Source of the DNA: Erodium maritimum
Lineage: Eukaryota > Streptophyta > Magnoliopsida > Geraniales > Geraniaceae
Length of the DNA stretch: 64,000 nucleotides
Assembly (NCBI GenBank): GCA_963921825.1
Contig: OY997593.1
Span: 39,199,111 to 39,263,110 of the forward strand
Direction: 5' to 3'
The first letter of the stretch is position 1. Every line of letters starts with the position of its first letter. Both the position numbers and the translations under genes were made by a program. The notes below the pieces were generated by a model, which saw only the letters and a program-made list of their open reading frames with translations, searched no databases and was not told where the DNA came from. Below are positions 35,973 through 50,612 of this stretch, piece after piece.

Positions 35973-37059
35973 CCATTACATTGAATTATTTGTCTTCAAG
36001 AATCAAACCAGATTCTTTATACACCTTTAAATACTCCTGAGAGTGTAGCAACACATAAGCAGCATCTGATGAAGCACAAGACACTGAGGAAGGATGCACA
36101 CAAACCATAGTCCCTACTTCTACTGAGAAAGATTCAAAAGATTGTGAGCACCATCCCAGAATTGGAATCCCATAAAGAGCCACCCACGAAAATTTTCCTC
36201 CCTTTCTGCAGAACTGAGCTTTATCCTTGATGATAGTCATCCAGTGACTCAACCAAGCAGCTTCATTAAGTAAGGCTTTTCTTTCATCTTCTTCCTCAGG
36301 AAAATAAAGAAGAATAACTCTGTTGCCAAGAGATTTGATACGAATCTCACAGTCCCTTTCAGCTCTAAAATCCTCCATAATAGCTTATACCGAGTAATTT
36401 TTATGCAAAAGTGCAAGATGACCTCTCTCCAGCCAGCATATATTTTCTTCTACCACAGTACCTCTAGGGAGAGTTGGAGAAGGATCCACAGCCTGTTCCT
36501 TTCTTTGACAGTTCCCCCTAGGATTGAAAGTTTTCTTGACTTTGCTCCTACTCCACACCTTAGTCACAAAGAGCTTGTAGCCTTTCAACACAAACCCGTA
36601 GAAAATCCGAACACCTTTCTCCATATCTTCTACAGATTTAAAAGTGATAAACCCAAACCAAATTCCTCTAGCATTGGGATTAAGTGGTGCCTCTGCCTTG
36701 ATGATTTCTCCACACTCAAGAAACAAAATTTTCAGCCAATTATTCGTTGTTCTCGGTGGTAAATTATGCACAAACAATATGCATTCTTCCCACTCCGACC
36801 CCCGAGGCTTGTTATGAGTAGAAATACCTTATCTCCCAACTTGTTGTGACGCCACTATAACAGATTTCAACCGATTTTCTTGACCAAAAGGAATATTACT
36901 GGCCAACCTACCTTCAAACTCTGGTGGAGGACCAAACGAAGTTGAAGAAGACATATTGATCTCCAATACTCACTGGAAATCCGAACCGAAGTTCAAGATT
37001 ACAGTTGCAGCTTGAAGATTTTCAAAAATACACTGTAGTGTAGAAGAACAAAGTTGTTA

Positions 37060-37197
37060 TTAGAAGTATATGTTGGTCGGGTTGATGTTCAACATCCGTC
37101 GTAAGCCATTAGACTGATCTGCGTTGAAGTCAAATTGCTCTGGTACGTACTCGTGTTGCTTTGGTGGAGACGGTGTCGAAGTCTCGTTGTTTGACAT
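37060..37197 (-). CDS. Short ORF behind a TATA-like promoter, unrecognised
   Basis: A 45-codon frame (MSNNETSTPSPPKQHEYVPE at the start, LRRMLNINPTNIYF at the end). About 95 bases upstream on the minus strand is CTATAAACCCC, followed by a C/T-rich leader, which looks like a real plant promoter. The frame ends close to the LINE 5' end, so it may be the first part of a gene or transposon ORF that was cut. I do not recognise it. Confidence 0.3.
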   Translation of the reverse strand: MSNNETSTPSPPKQHEYVPEQFDFNADQSNGLRRMLNINPTNIYF

Positions 37198-41186
<3,989 letters not shown>

Positions 41187-41205
41187 AGCTTGAAGGGTCT
41201 CTTTC

Positions 41206-41334
41206 TGTTCAGAGAAGATCGTAAAGTTTAAAGACCAATCGGAGATCACCTAGAAATTATAAAAATTAGGGATTTCGACAAGATCCATTGACAGAGGAAA
41301 AAGAACGAGCTTTCAACAAAAGAAAAAGGATTAC
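41206..41334 (-). other. ATG8: Probable 5'UTR intron of ATG8
   Basis: On the minus strand a donor (TTTCGG/GTAATCC) at 41334 and an acceptor (CTGAACAG/AAAGAG) at 41206 flank 129 T-rich bases 19 bp upstream of the start codon. Introns in the leader are common in plant ATG8 genes. The upstream leader exon can be at most about 96 bp before the transposon begins at 41431. Confidence 0.5.
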
Positions 41335-41430
41335 CCGAAAGAAATCGAAGAAGTAAAGGAAAGATTTGGAGAAGATCGTCGGAGGAAACTGAGGGCAAAA
41401 AGTGCGTGTGAGAGTGGATATGCATACGAT

Positions 41431-43193
41431 GAGGAGAAATCTAATAGAAATCCCTCTTATCCTAAAATAAACTGTGTGAACCAATCCTAGCTACACACCC
41501 TTTAGATCTAACATTCACCATAATGTCACATCATCACCCCAATTCCACCATAACCCACGTCAATTTCTTCCTATCTCACATAAGCAAGGGCATAATTGTA
41601 ATAGCATGGTGCCATGTGGACAAGTATCCATTTTTTTGTTCAACAATTCATTAATTTAATCATTCCCGCTTCGTTTCAACTCCGATTAGCTTCAAACTTG
41701 CGCCAATATTTTTCTTTTTCCAAGGGCTTTAAATCAAGATCAGTCATGAATATATTTTGAGCCACGAAAATAAAAATTTATATTGGGGTGATAAAAACAA
41801 TGTTTAGTGTTGATAAATCTTCACTAATAATTTTTTTATATCGAGGTATCAAACTAGTGCTAAGTAGTGTTTAGTGTTGATAAAACTAGTGCTTAGTGTT
41901 CATAAAAAAACATGTGATGATGTGATAAAAATCATGTTCGATTTTGGAAAATGAGGTGATAAAACTAGTGTTCAGTGTTGATAAATCCAGTGTATAGTGT
42001 TGATAAACCCAGTGTATAGTGTTGATAAAAATTACCCAGACTTAAAATTTTTTTTAAATCAGCCCCGAAATAAGGGTGATAACCTAGAGTTTAGTGTTGA
42101 TAAAAAAAAACATGTGATGGGATGATAAAAACACATGTAATTTAATGATAAACATAGTGTTTAGTGTTGATAAAACTAGTGCTTAATGTTCATAAAAAAC
42201 ATGTGATGATGTGATAAAAATCATGTTCGATTTTGGAAAATGAGGTGATAAACTAGTGTTCAGTGTTGATAAATCCAGTGTATAGTGTTGATAAACTCAG
42301 TGTATAGTGTTGATAAAAATTACCCAGACTTAACTTTTTTTTTTTAAATCAGCCCCGAAATAAGGGTGATGACCTAGAGTTTAGTGTTGATAAAAAAAAC
42401 ATGTAATTTAATGATAAACATAGTGTTTAGTGTTGATAAAACTAGTGCTTAGTGTTCATAAAAAACATGTGATGATGTGATAAAAATCATGTTCGATTTT
42501 GAATAATGAGGTGATAAAACTAGTGTTCAGTGTTGATAAACCCAGTGTATAGTGTTGATAAAAATTACCTAGACCTAACTTTTTTTTAAATCAGCCCCGA
42601 AATAAGGGTGATAACCTAGAGTTTAGTGTTGATAAAAAAAATGTGATGAGATGATAAAAACACATGTAATTTAATGATAAACATAGTGTTTAGTGTTAGT
42701 GTTCATAAAAAATCATGTGATAATGTGATAAAAATCATGTTCGATTTTGGGAAATGAGGTGATAAATCCAGTGTATAGTGTTGATAAATCCAGTGTATAG
42801 TGTTGATAAACCCAGTGTATAGTGTTGACAAAAATTACCCACACTTAACTTTTTAAAAAAAAATCAACCCCGAAAATAATTTTTTTTTCGTGCTTCAAAA
42901 TATATTCATGACTGATCTTGATAGAAAGCCCTTGAAAAAACAAAACTAATGGCGCAAGTTTGAAGTCAATCGGAGTTCAAACAAAGCGGGAAAAATTAAA
43001 TTAGTGAATTGGTAAAAAAAAATATGATAGTTTTACTAAAAAGCCCTTACTACTTAATAAAAAGTGCTGTTTTTTTGCAGTCAACAAATCAACAAATCAA
43101 TTGCATCTTATCCATTCATTCTTAAAATGAATGGTTTGGATTGGTTCACACAGTTTTTACGTTAAGGAGTGGTTTCTATTTGATTTCTTCTCT
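41431..43193. mobile_element. Long-TIR element with GATAA-rich core, copy 2, at the ATG8 promoter
   Basis: Same arms as the copy at 18553: GAGGAGAAATCTAATAG on the left and inverted GAGAAGAAATCAAATAG on the right, with about 350-bp imperfect TIRs. The flanks GCATACGAT (41422-41430) and GTATATGAT (43194-43202) look like a 9-bp TSD with two C/T changes, which fits Mutator-like elements. No transposase. It begins about 245 bp upstream of the ATG8 start codon. Confidence 0.75.
41770..42870. repeat. Tandem repeat core of long-TIR element copy 2
   Basis: Three to four units of roughly 250-290 bp with AAGGGTGATAACCTAGAG (42073, with variants at 42361 and 42605), GATAAACATAGTGTTTAG and GTGTTGATAAAAATTACC, separated by a T-run and AAATCAGCCCCGAAAT. 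The same unit builds copy 1. Confidence 0.8.
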
Positions 43194-43239
43194 GTATATG
43201 ATAGGCACTACTCGCTTTTACTTTTGTAAAAGGGTTAAT

Positions 43240-43640
43240 TTTTTTTTTGAAACAGGAAGGAAGTAGTATTACTTAAATCATCGTGCTTACAATGTGGGAC
43301 CTAACAGTCCCGGATACCAGCTGTTGTCCCGATCGGCCGTGGCCTATCGATCTCATATCAATAGTCTGCTTTGTTTCGCAGATCCAATCTTAAGAGTTCC
43401 TCGATCCACTGTTTCAAGAAATATAAAACTAACAGAATGAAACCTACCTAACCAAATGCTTATTCGTCCTAAAACAATCAACCTGAAAATAGATAATGCC
43501 TTAGTTGCGGATTCCCCTAGACTTCCCGGCTTTAGACGTCTCGGGTTTGTGGGTATAGGTCCCCGGCGGTCCTTGAAAATAGATAATGCCTTAATTGCCT
43601 GTCTTCCATTCGAATCAAAGGAATTATATGAGATCATGCA
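43240..43640 (-). repeat. Possible 3' tail of a LINE
   Basis: A T-run at 43240-43249 would be the poly-A of a minus-strand retroposon. Upstream on the minus strand comes a moderately G+C-rich stretch with two copies of AATAGATAATGCCTTA (43485 and 43580). A broken frame is present, but no domain can be named. Confidence 0.3.
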
Positions 43641-44987
43641 TGTCATAACATGTAAAAAATCACTACAACTATCGCTTATTTTTATCTCAATAAGTTGTAA
43701 CATACATTGATCTAATCAACATAATACACCTCAATTTTTGGAACCACCAGTATTTGTAATTTAATCTCTAAAAATCATACAATGGACCAAAAAAAATTCA
43801 GACTTAATTTAAAATAAAGAAAGACAAATGACTAAATACATGATATACATCAAATAATGTTAAATAGATACCTGACACTCCATTGCAAGAGGTGCATACT
43901 CTGTTATCAGAAAATGTTGCCACAAGTATAAAATGCTTACATGAATAAGTTAAGTACTTTCGAGTCTTATAGAGATTAAAGTGAAAAAAAATGTGATTCA
44001 AGCTTCATCTAATGTAATTTAGTTGTTCGAGTTATCATCAAACTACTACTTCTATACAATTTAATCATTCGAGTTGTGTTGTTGTCATTCTGATAATGCA
44101 TGTGTAAAAAACAAAATGACCTCCTAATACAAAACTCATTTAATCGTAAAAAAATTTAATTCACATAAATTTGCAAGGTTTCGTTTGTAACTATTCGTGC
44201 ACCGATTCAATAGCTCTTTTATTTATACCACAAATAATAATTAATTCAGTTTCCATTCAAATGTATCAACTCTTATCTCCCGATTTGTGTACTGGAACCA
44301 ATCAAAATTAGAATATTGACTGCCGGACATAATTGTGGCATTTGTAAACCCGCTTTAATTACAATCACTATCATTTTTGAAATCATATTGTAGACTATGG
44401 CCCATATCACTATAAATCAAAATTAATTTATGTATTATAACCACTCAAAAAAAAATTGTGTATTACAATAGGGGCATGACTATGGCCCATATAGCTCAGA
44501 TTAATAGTCATATCTCATTAGAATGGTTTAGTTTAGGACATCAAAAAAATAGATAATTTCTCCAACTTTGAATCCGAAGCTCAACCCATATCCTTTTTTG
44601 CTGAGTGCTCTAGTTTAGAATAAACAAATCAAACATGTATAAATTATTGGTAATCCTGGAAGTACAAATTCTGTTTTATGCTATTTTATGCATGTTTAAG
44701 ATTGTATGAAACTTGCATGCTGAAATATTTCACATGCTTGGAATTTTAAACAAAGTTGGAGGTAATTCAATATATTGACATTCGTTTACAACATATACTA
44801 CGCGAAAGATAGGATACATGGTTTATAGACAGTCACAATATATAAGCTGAGCAATTTCATACTGCAATTTAAAATAAACCAAATATTCTGTAAGGAAACA
44901 AACATTTCATTAAAAGAAATGAGGTATATTCAATGAAATCTCGAAATATGCACTGGTTCCGAAACATGTGTTACCTTTATCAACAAA
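43641..44987. other. AT-rich intergenic sequence
   Basis: No convincing frame, repeat end or RNA gene was seen. It forms the far-upstream side of ATG8. Confidence 0.4.
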
Positions 44988-44997
44988 AACATTCAAG

Positions 44998-46343
44998 CGA
45001 AGTTTACAGAAAACTAAAACTCTCTCTCTAGGAAATAAGCTTTGCCCTCTCTCTACTTCTCAAACCCTAGTCCCTGTAGCGTTGTCTTCTCCGACGTCTT
45101 CGATGGCTTCCTCCGGAGCCAGAGAGGACGTCGGAGGTCCTCTTACCTAGTTTCCCCTTCATTTCCTTCTCCAGCGACTTCTCCTTATCTGGCGTGGGAC
45201 TTCTTTCTCCGCCAGATTTGGTGGGGATGAAGCAGATCTGGGTGTAACTGTCTCCGATTCGTTCCTCTGTGCGTTAGATCTCCGGCTTTTGGTGCGACGC
45301 GGTCTCCGATTCTTCCTCTTCGTCTTCCTCAGCGTTTCTCGGTGGTTCCCGGGCCTCTGGAGCGGTGACTCGACGAGGTGTTTTGGTCAAGTGTGACCTT
45401 TGTTCTGAAGAGTCGGGGGAGTGGGCTTGGAGTTCTAGGTTGCAGCGATCTTCGAAGATCTGGTGTAGGGGAGGCAGCGGCTATTTTTGGGGTTGCGGTC
45501 GCCTCTGATTCCCTCTTCTCGGTAAGATATAATTGTTTGTTAGTTTTCTTTCTCCCCGTTCTTCTCCTCCCGGGTCTTTCTGCTTCCTGGATCATTGAGA
45601 ACTAGGGCTCTCCCCTTTGGGTCGTCGGTCTGGCGCTGGCCTCCGACGGGATCTCGCTAGCTGAGATCTGAGAGAAGCAGATCAGACTTTGTCCTTCTTC
45701 TTCTCCTCCAATTTTCACTTTCCTTTCTCCTCTTCCTCGGCCTCTTCTGTGGTCGAGGACCAATCGATGGTGTGTAGCCTAACGGCGTTTACAAGATCTT
45801 TGGATAGGGTTTCAGGGGTAGTGATCTGATTTTGGAGAGTAGAGGTTAGGTTTCCTGGCCTCCCTGGTATCCTCTGGGATTTCTGGGAGCTGGGGGATTG
45901 GGTTGGTGAAGTTGAGGGGTTGGGGGATTCATCTTATCGGGTGAGGGTCGGTTGGAGGTCGGTGACTCTGTGCTGGTTGTGGGATGTCCGGTTATGGTTT
46001 TTTTTTTTTTTCAATTGAGCTTCATGTTTGTGAAATCTGAGTATTCGACTCCAGAAACACTTTTTTTTGTTCTTTAGGGTTTAAGATTGTTGTATCTTCC
46101 CTAATTGTGCTTCATTGTGTCTCTTTGGGTTTTAGACCTTTGTAGTTGCTTAGTTTGCTTCATGGCTGTAAAATTAGGGTTCAAGACCTCTGTTGTTGTG
46201 GCTTTTAGCCTTGTTCTGGTTTTGAGCTGCCTGTGTGGTCGTCTCTGGGTTGTAATCGGAGGGGTACTGCCCTTGGCCTTGTTTTCCATTTTGAAAACCT
46301 TGTTATTTATAATATAAAAAAATCTGCTGATAAAAAAAACAAC
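44998..46343 (+). mobile_element. ORF-less LINE-derived retroposon, second copy
   Basis: Direct repeat AACATTCAAG flanks it (44988-44997 and 46344-46353). It starts near ACTCTCTCTCTAGG, has a C/T-rich leader with GATCTGG words, a G/T-rich 3' half and the tail CTGCTGATAAAAAAAA. Size (1.35 kb) and layout match the copy at 10708-12039, but the two are diverged. No recognisable protein. Confidence 0.65.
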
Positions 46344-46483
46344 AACATTCAAGGATCTGAGATTCTACTTGCAAATCTTTGTTTACTGAGAAAACGACAA
46401 AAAATCATAATTAAAACACAAATAGAGGAAAAGTCCCATTTAGTTTAAAACTCATTCTAATAAGTAGAAGCTTCGAGATAAAC

Positions 46484-46658
46484 AATGAACCGAGTGTTCT
46501 TGAATATCCAAAATCAAAGGATTCTTTTTCCAACAATCCTCATTCCCAACAACAACATATTTCAAGTCAAAAGGTTCTGGATGTCCCATAGCAGCTCAAA
46601 GAGAACCCCATGTAGAATTGGAATCACCTCGAGCAAACCCAATTCCGTCAAGGGCTTC
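46484..46658 (-). pseudogene. GH51 alpha-L-arabinofuranosidase exon fragment
   Basis: On the minus strand an acceptor (TTTGATTTCAG) is followed by EALDGIGFARGDSNSTWGSL, a stop codon, then AAMGHPEPFDLKYVVVGNEDC. This matches the plant GH51 region that carries the catalytic acid/base Glu of GNEDC. After this Cys the similarity ends (WKKNPLILDIQ). The intact intron border means a DNA-level fragment, not a retrocopy. The stop and the absence of the rest of the enzyme (normally about 650 residues) make it a pseudogene. Confidence 0.75.
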
Positions 46659-46974
46659 CTGAAATCAAAATAAACATCACCTAATACAAAACTCATTTAA
46701 TCATAGAGTGACATATAGTTTTGAGCACATCACCTAGTTCCTAGGATAAAATAAAATTTCTCCGCTTCTATATATTGATTAGGCATGAATTAATCACGGC
46801 TTTTGAATTTTTAAAACTTAACTAAATTGATAATGACAAAATTACAATAGGATACAACCATACTGCTACTGCACATAAGTCAAATAACCACATATTCATT
46901 CCACAAGTACTTGAAGATTATTAGCAGAGCAAAGATATACATCCAAAGAATTCATCTAACATTGATCATTGTAC

Positions 46975-47111
46975 CTGATTCCATGAAATTTCCACAGACA
47001 TTGGAGCTTCGTATCTGGTTGAACTTGATGCTCAAGATCACTTTTTAATTTTACATTACCGCTATCTGAGAGACTTTGTCCCTTCGATGCTAAATCAGTG
47101 GCCTTAGATGC
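46975..47111 (-). other. Exon-like segment, unrecognised
   Basis: 137 bp between an acceptor (AATTGTAG) and a donor (ATCAG/GTACAA), open in only one frame (ASKATDLASKGQSLSDSGNV, then HQVQPDTKLQCLWKFHGIR). It lies on the same strand as the neighbouring gene fragments. I do not recognise the protein. Confidence 0.35.
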
Positions 47112-47991
47112 CTACAATTTACTGGAACCAAACATGGAGAGTAAAGACATATTAAAAAAGGTGGGAAACACAATGTTTAAGTAAAATGACAAATCCAACA
47201 TATGAGCAATAAAAATAATATTGGTTTGAGACACATCTAGTGCAATACCCATGATTCATTAAATGTTCCTCAATAAAAAACAGACCAGAGAAATGCAAGC
47301 AGGAAAAGTGTATATAAGAAAAGTGTACCTGTATGTATCGTTTATTAGTTTTGCTATCTCTTCCTTTCTTTTGCTTTCTCAACAACCAAACGTAGATCTC
47401 AGAAAAATATGACAAACCCAAATCTTAAATGCACACATGATCCCGAAACAAATCAGATTCGCAAACAAAAAATTGGGAACCCAACAAAATTTGATTTGAT
47501 TTCAAATAAACAAAAAATTAAGATATTTAATCTCTAATATTAGATCATATAATTGATGTTTTTTCATAAACAAAAGTGAGGAAAGTGGGTTTTGAAAATG
47601 AGCTAAGATGAAATTGTATCTGTTAATTTAAAGAAGAAGTAGAGTAGAAATGTGAGGAAATGGCGTTGTCTTGGCGATGTCTTTTCAGAATCGAAACCCT
47701 AACCGAGCTCTTCCATGCTTCAGAAAGCTTACTCAAAACTTCATTATTTCGATAGGTCCATTCCTGTACAGCAGAATCAATACATTATTAAAAACCCCAC
47801 CTTACGTGGTTGTTGTATGCATTTGAGACCCACTCTTCAACACATGACCTAAACATAAAAAACTATTGCTTGGATACAATGCCGATGCAAATATAAGAAT
47901 CACAATACTCTAGATTAACACTTACTTTTCCATTTCCCAAAAATAACTAATGTATAACATGAAAATTTTCTTTATTCAAGTGATTTCTTAC

Positions 47992-48135
47992 CTGGCTTAT
48001 GTTGAATCAACCACTAACATTTTCTGATGAAATTTGCGACCCTCATTTTTGCCCGTATAAGGGTATGTTGTCTCAGTGTCAAGACCACCATTGTATTTGA
48101 CGTACTCAAAGGCTTGGGAAGGCAAGGTCATCCTT
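47992..48135 (-). pseudogene. Aleurain-like cysteine protease exon fragment
   Basis: The minus strand reads TLPSQAFEYVKYNGGLDTE, then TTYPYTGKNEGRKF, ending near a donor (GCCAG/GTAAGA). This is the segment after the GCNGG motif of papain-type vacuolar proteases of the aleurain group. GCNGG is degenerate here, the conserved Cys before KF is changed to Arg, and a frame change follows KF. Catalytic residues lie outside the fragment. It is a broken piece. Confidence 0.7.
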
Positions 48136-48379
48136 CCAACAGCGCATTAGGTAAAAGTTGATTTCTAGTCAATTTGATTTGAAACTTCAGAATCAGTCGT
48201 GTACTTGAAGCTGTAAAAATTATAAAACAATGATGAGTTAGCACTTAATAGTATTCCAAAACCATTTTCTTTATCACGCTGCACTTTCTTTCATAATAGT
48301 TGGAGAAAAGAAACCCTATTGAGTGACTATTCTAAATTGCTGAAAAATGATTATGATTTAAAATCAACAATACCTCCGG

Positions 48380-48810
48380 GAGTTTTTGATGGAACACAAC
48401 ATCCAGCCGAGCAGCAAGGTTGTTCTCAAACACAATTTTTCAATCTCTAGAAGGCACCGTGCAATGTTACATAACAACCGCAATCACATTTTCTCTCATG
48501 TTAGTCTTTCCTTTCAAATTGGCATTCCTTAGAGTCAAGCGCAAACTAATACACAATTACGAAACAAATATATACCCTCAAGGTCCTGTCGCTGTTAAAC
48601 AGAGTCAGCGGCGTTGCGTTCTTCCTCCACCTGTTGCACGCCGGATTCGGCACTCACTCCGAGGACCAACCCTTTTAGCCGCCGAAATCTGGAGCTCCGG
48701 GGATCAAAACTGTGCCCAGGCTGTGAGAAGAAACACAAACAGAAATTTTCGTTCCCTATCCTTTTTATCCCCTGCCTCCCCTTTTTCATTCCTCTTTGTC
48801 GATCCTGAAA
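48380..48810 (-). other. Possible exon pieces, unrecognised
   Basis: ENNLAARLDVVFHQKLPE, followed by a donor-like GTATTG (near 48372-48425), and a G+C-richer frame ending GVQQVEEERNAADSV at 48595. They could be additional captured fragments or chance frames. Confidence 0.2.
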
Positions 48811-49002
48811 CTCGAATATGAGATTGATAGAGAGCGTTACAATTCCATTGGGGAGGAGAGATGTATGTTCTTCTTTCTCATCTGAAATCCTAATATTTAA
48901 ATTGACAGAGAGCGTTACAATTTCATTGACGAGGAGAGATGTTCACATCATTATGAGGGATTACATTCAATGGTGAGAGTCTAAAGTGGTGACCCAAAGG
49001 AG

Positions 49003-50515
49003 TGAAGGATTCTAGGGTGCCAAAAACGCATCGGAAATTATAAAATCCCTAGAAATCCCTTAGAATCCATGTAATTCAGAATAAACCGACAAACAAAAAT
49101 TAAACCGACAAACGAAAATCAAATAGAGATTACCTCTTGTAGTTTCGAGCCTGGTTCGAGACAGGGACCAAGTGCACTCTGATGGTTTGACGAAGTCGAG
49201 ACGTCTTCAAAAGAATCTGTCCTCTTCAGGTATCCACACCAACAATTTCTTCCCAAAAACTCTCGTGTGCTAGCACCAAAAATCAGAACTTTTCTCTCAG
49301 TTTTTTCTTTTTATTTTTCTGGTTTTTCTCTCTCGTTTTTCCACACACCCACTATCAGAAATGTAACCCCTATATCTGATTTCGTAAATCAAAAGTGGGT
49401 TACGAAATCAGATACGTGGAGATATTTTAGGATAAGTGGAATTCAAAAATAACTTATTTGAATTTCTAAAATTCAAATAATTATTAATTGAATTATAAAA
49501 CAAAACAAATTAATATATATATAAATTTATTTCATTTGTCTTCTTAATATAATCTAATTATGTTAGTAATTACAAAACGAGATATGAATGAAATTATATT
49601 ATATCAAATATAATATAATTATATTCTATAGTTCAACTCGATTTTGGGGTTGTTGTTGTGTGTGACCCTGTAGGCTCATACAACGTTGGCAGTGAGCCCG
49701 AAATCCTCGTTTCGTCCACATGTCATAGTTGGCCTCTAGCAAGACATTATGACTTCCCAAAGTTGTATGAAGATCGTCAATCCGATTTAACCTTTTTCCG
49801 TTAATATCTTAATCCCTTTGTCATCGATATCTCGACCGAATATAATGCATAGGATCGTCATCCTTATTTTATTCGATCGTTAGTTTCTTGATCTTAAATA
49901 GACTGCAAGTGATAACTCATTATCGATTCGCATGGTCATGCATTTCTGCAGTCTCACTTATCAAGGGGCCCAAACGATATCTCTCATATTTACATGAGTG
50001 ACAAAACCCTTATCAGTCGCTCACATTCCTCACACAGACAATTATGTATACAACAACAATCTTTATTGTTGTCCGGTCAAAGACAACGTTGAACTGCGTC
50101 AAGACACATAACCACCTATGTCGAAATCCATGACGACTATAAGGTCAAAGGACTTAAGTCATATTACGGTACTGAGAAATACTCATGACAGTTCCTATGT
50201 GGTATTATCACAGTGGGTCATCCAATACCATTTCCCTAAATGACATCTATGATTTGACTTCACATCCAATATGAATGATAAGTAAAAGTCAACATCATAC
50301 TAGTCTTAGTATATCAATAAGATCAGGGATCATTGGAATAATACTCACTTTTTTGTTCTAAGAGTTTTACTATCAAGTCACGTAATTGATGATCTTAGAA
50401 AGAGTCGATTATTCACGCAATTAACATTTAACAAAATGATAATGAAAGTGTCAATGTATTAATAACCGATAATGTCATACATGAAAATATTGGCCTTGGG
50501 CATAAAAAACTAACA
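49003..50515. mobile_element. Solo LTR, Copia-like
   Basis: The 1.51-kb segment starts TGAAGGATTC, ends AACTAACA and is flanked by AGGAG on both sides (48998-49002 and 50516-50520). Read on the minus strand it begins TGTTAGTTTTTTATGCCC, which looks like a Copia LTR start, so minus orientation is preferred. There is no internal region. Confidence 0.75.
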
Positions 50516-50612
50516 AGGAGGCAGGAGAAAACTGCATTAAGAGATTCCTGTGAGCATAGTGGTTCTCCTTGGCGGGTGCATTCTTAGGTTGGAGAGAGAA
50601 CTCACCTTGACA

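Larger units (their letters stand above)
22239..36954 (-). pseudogene. LINE ORF1 with RRM and DUF4283-like domain, interrupted
   Basis: The start MSSSTSFGPPPEFEGR is at 36954. The RRM lies at 36540-36780, with RNP2 ECILFVHNL and RNP1-like GIWFGFITF. A DUF4283-like domain follows in 35986-36378 (LPFPEEEDER-like region, SWVALYGIPILGW, VEVGTMVCVHPSS). The C-terminal part lies in 25738-26336 (EALIALDSFGEEN) and 22239-22786, with a basic KGTNSKKKRTS stretch near 22690. In-frame stops occur, for example near 36830, 36384 and 26160, so it is a dead copy. It is related in domain order to the ORF1s at 6206-7645 and 16193-17823. Confidence 0.7.
22090..37000 (-). mobile_element. LINE ORF1 copy split by two Gypsy insertions
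   Basis: Segments 35978 to about 37000, 25738-26336 and 22090-22786 are consecutive parts of one minus-strand LINE. Removing the solo LTR at 22792-25732 (TSD TGTCA) restores one frame across the junction (VPKF then LTPPLNLSNLEE), and the Gypsy element at 26342-35972 has TSD CCATT. After ORF1 the sequence runs into a non-coding tail, with an A-run (T-run near 22091) as the possible 3' end. No ORF2 was seen. The 5' and 3' limits are approximate. Confidence 0.7.
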
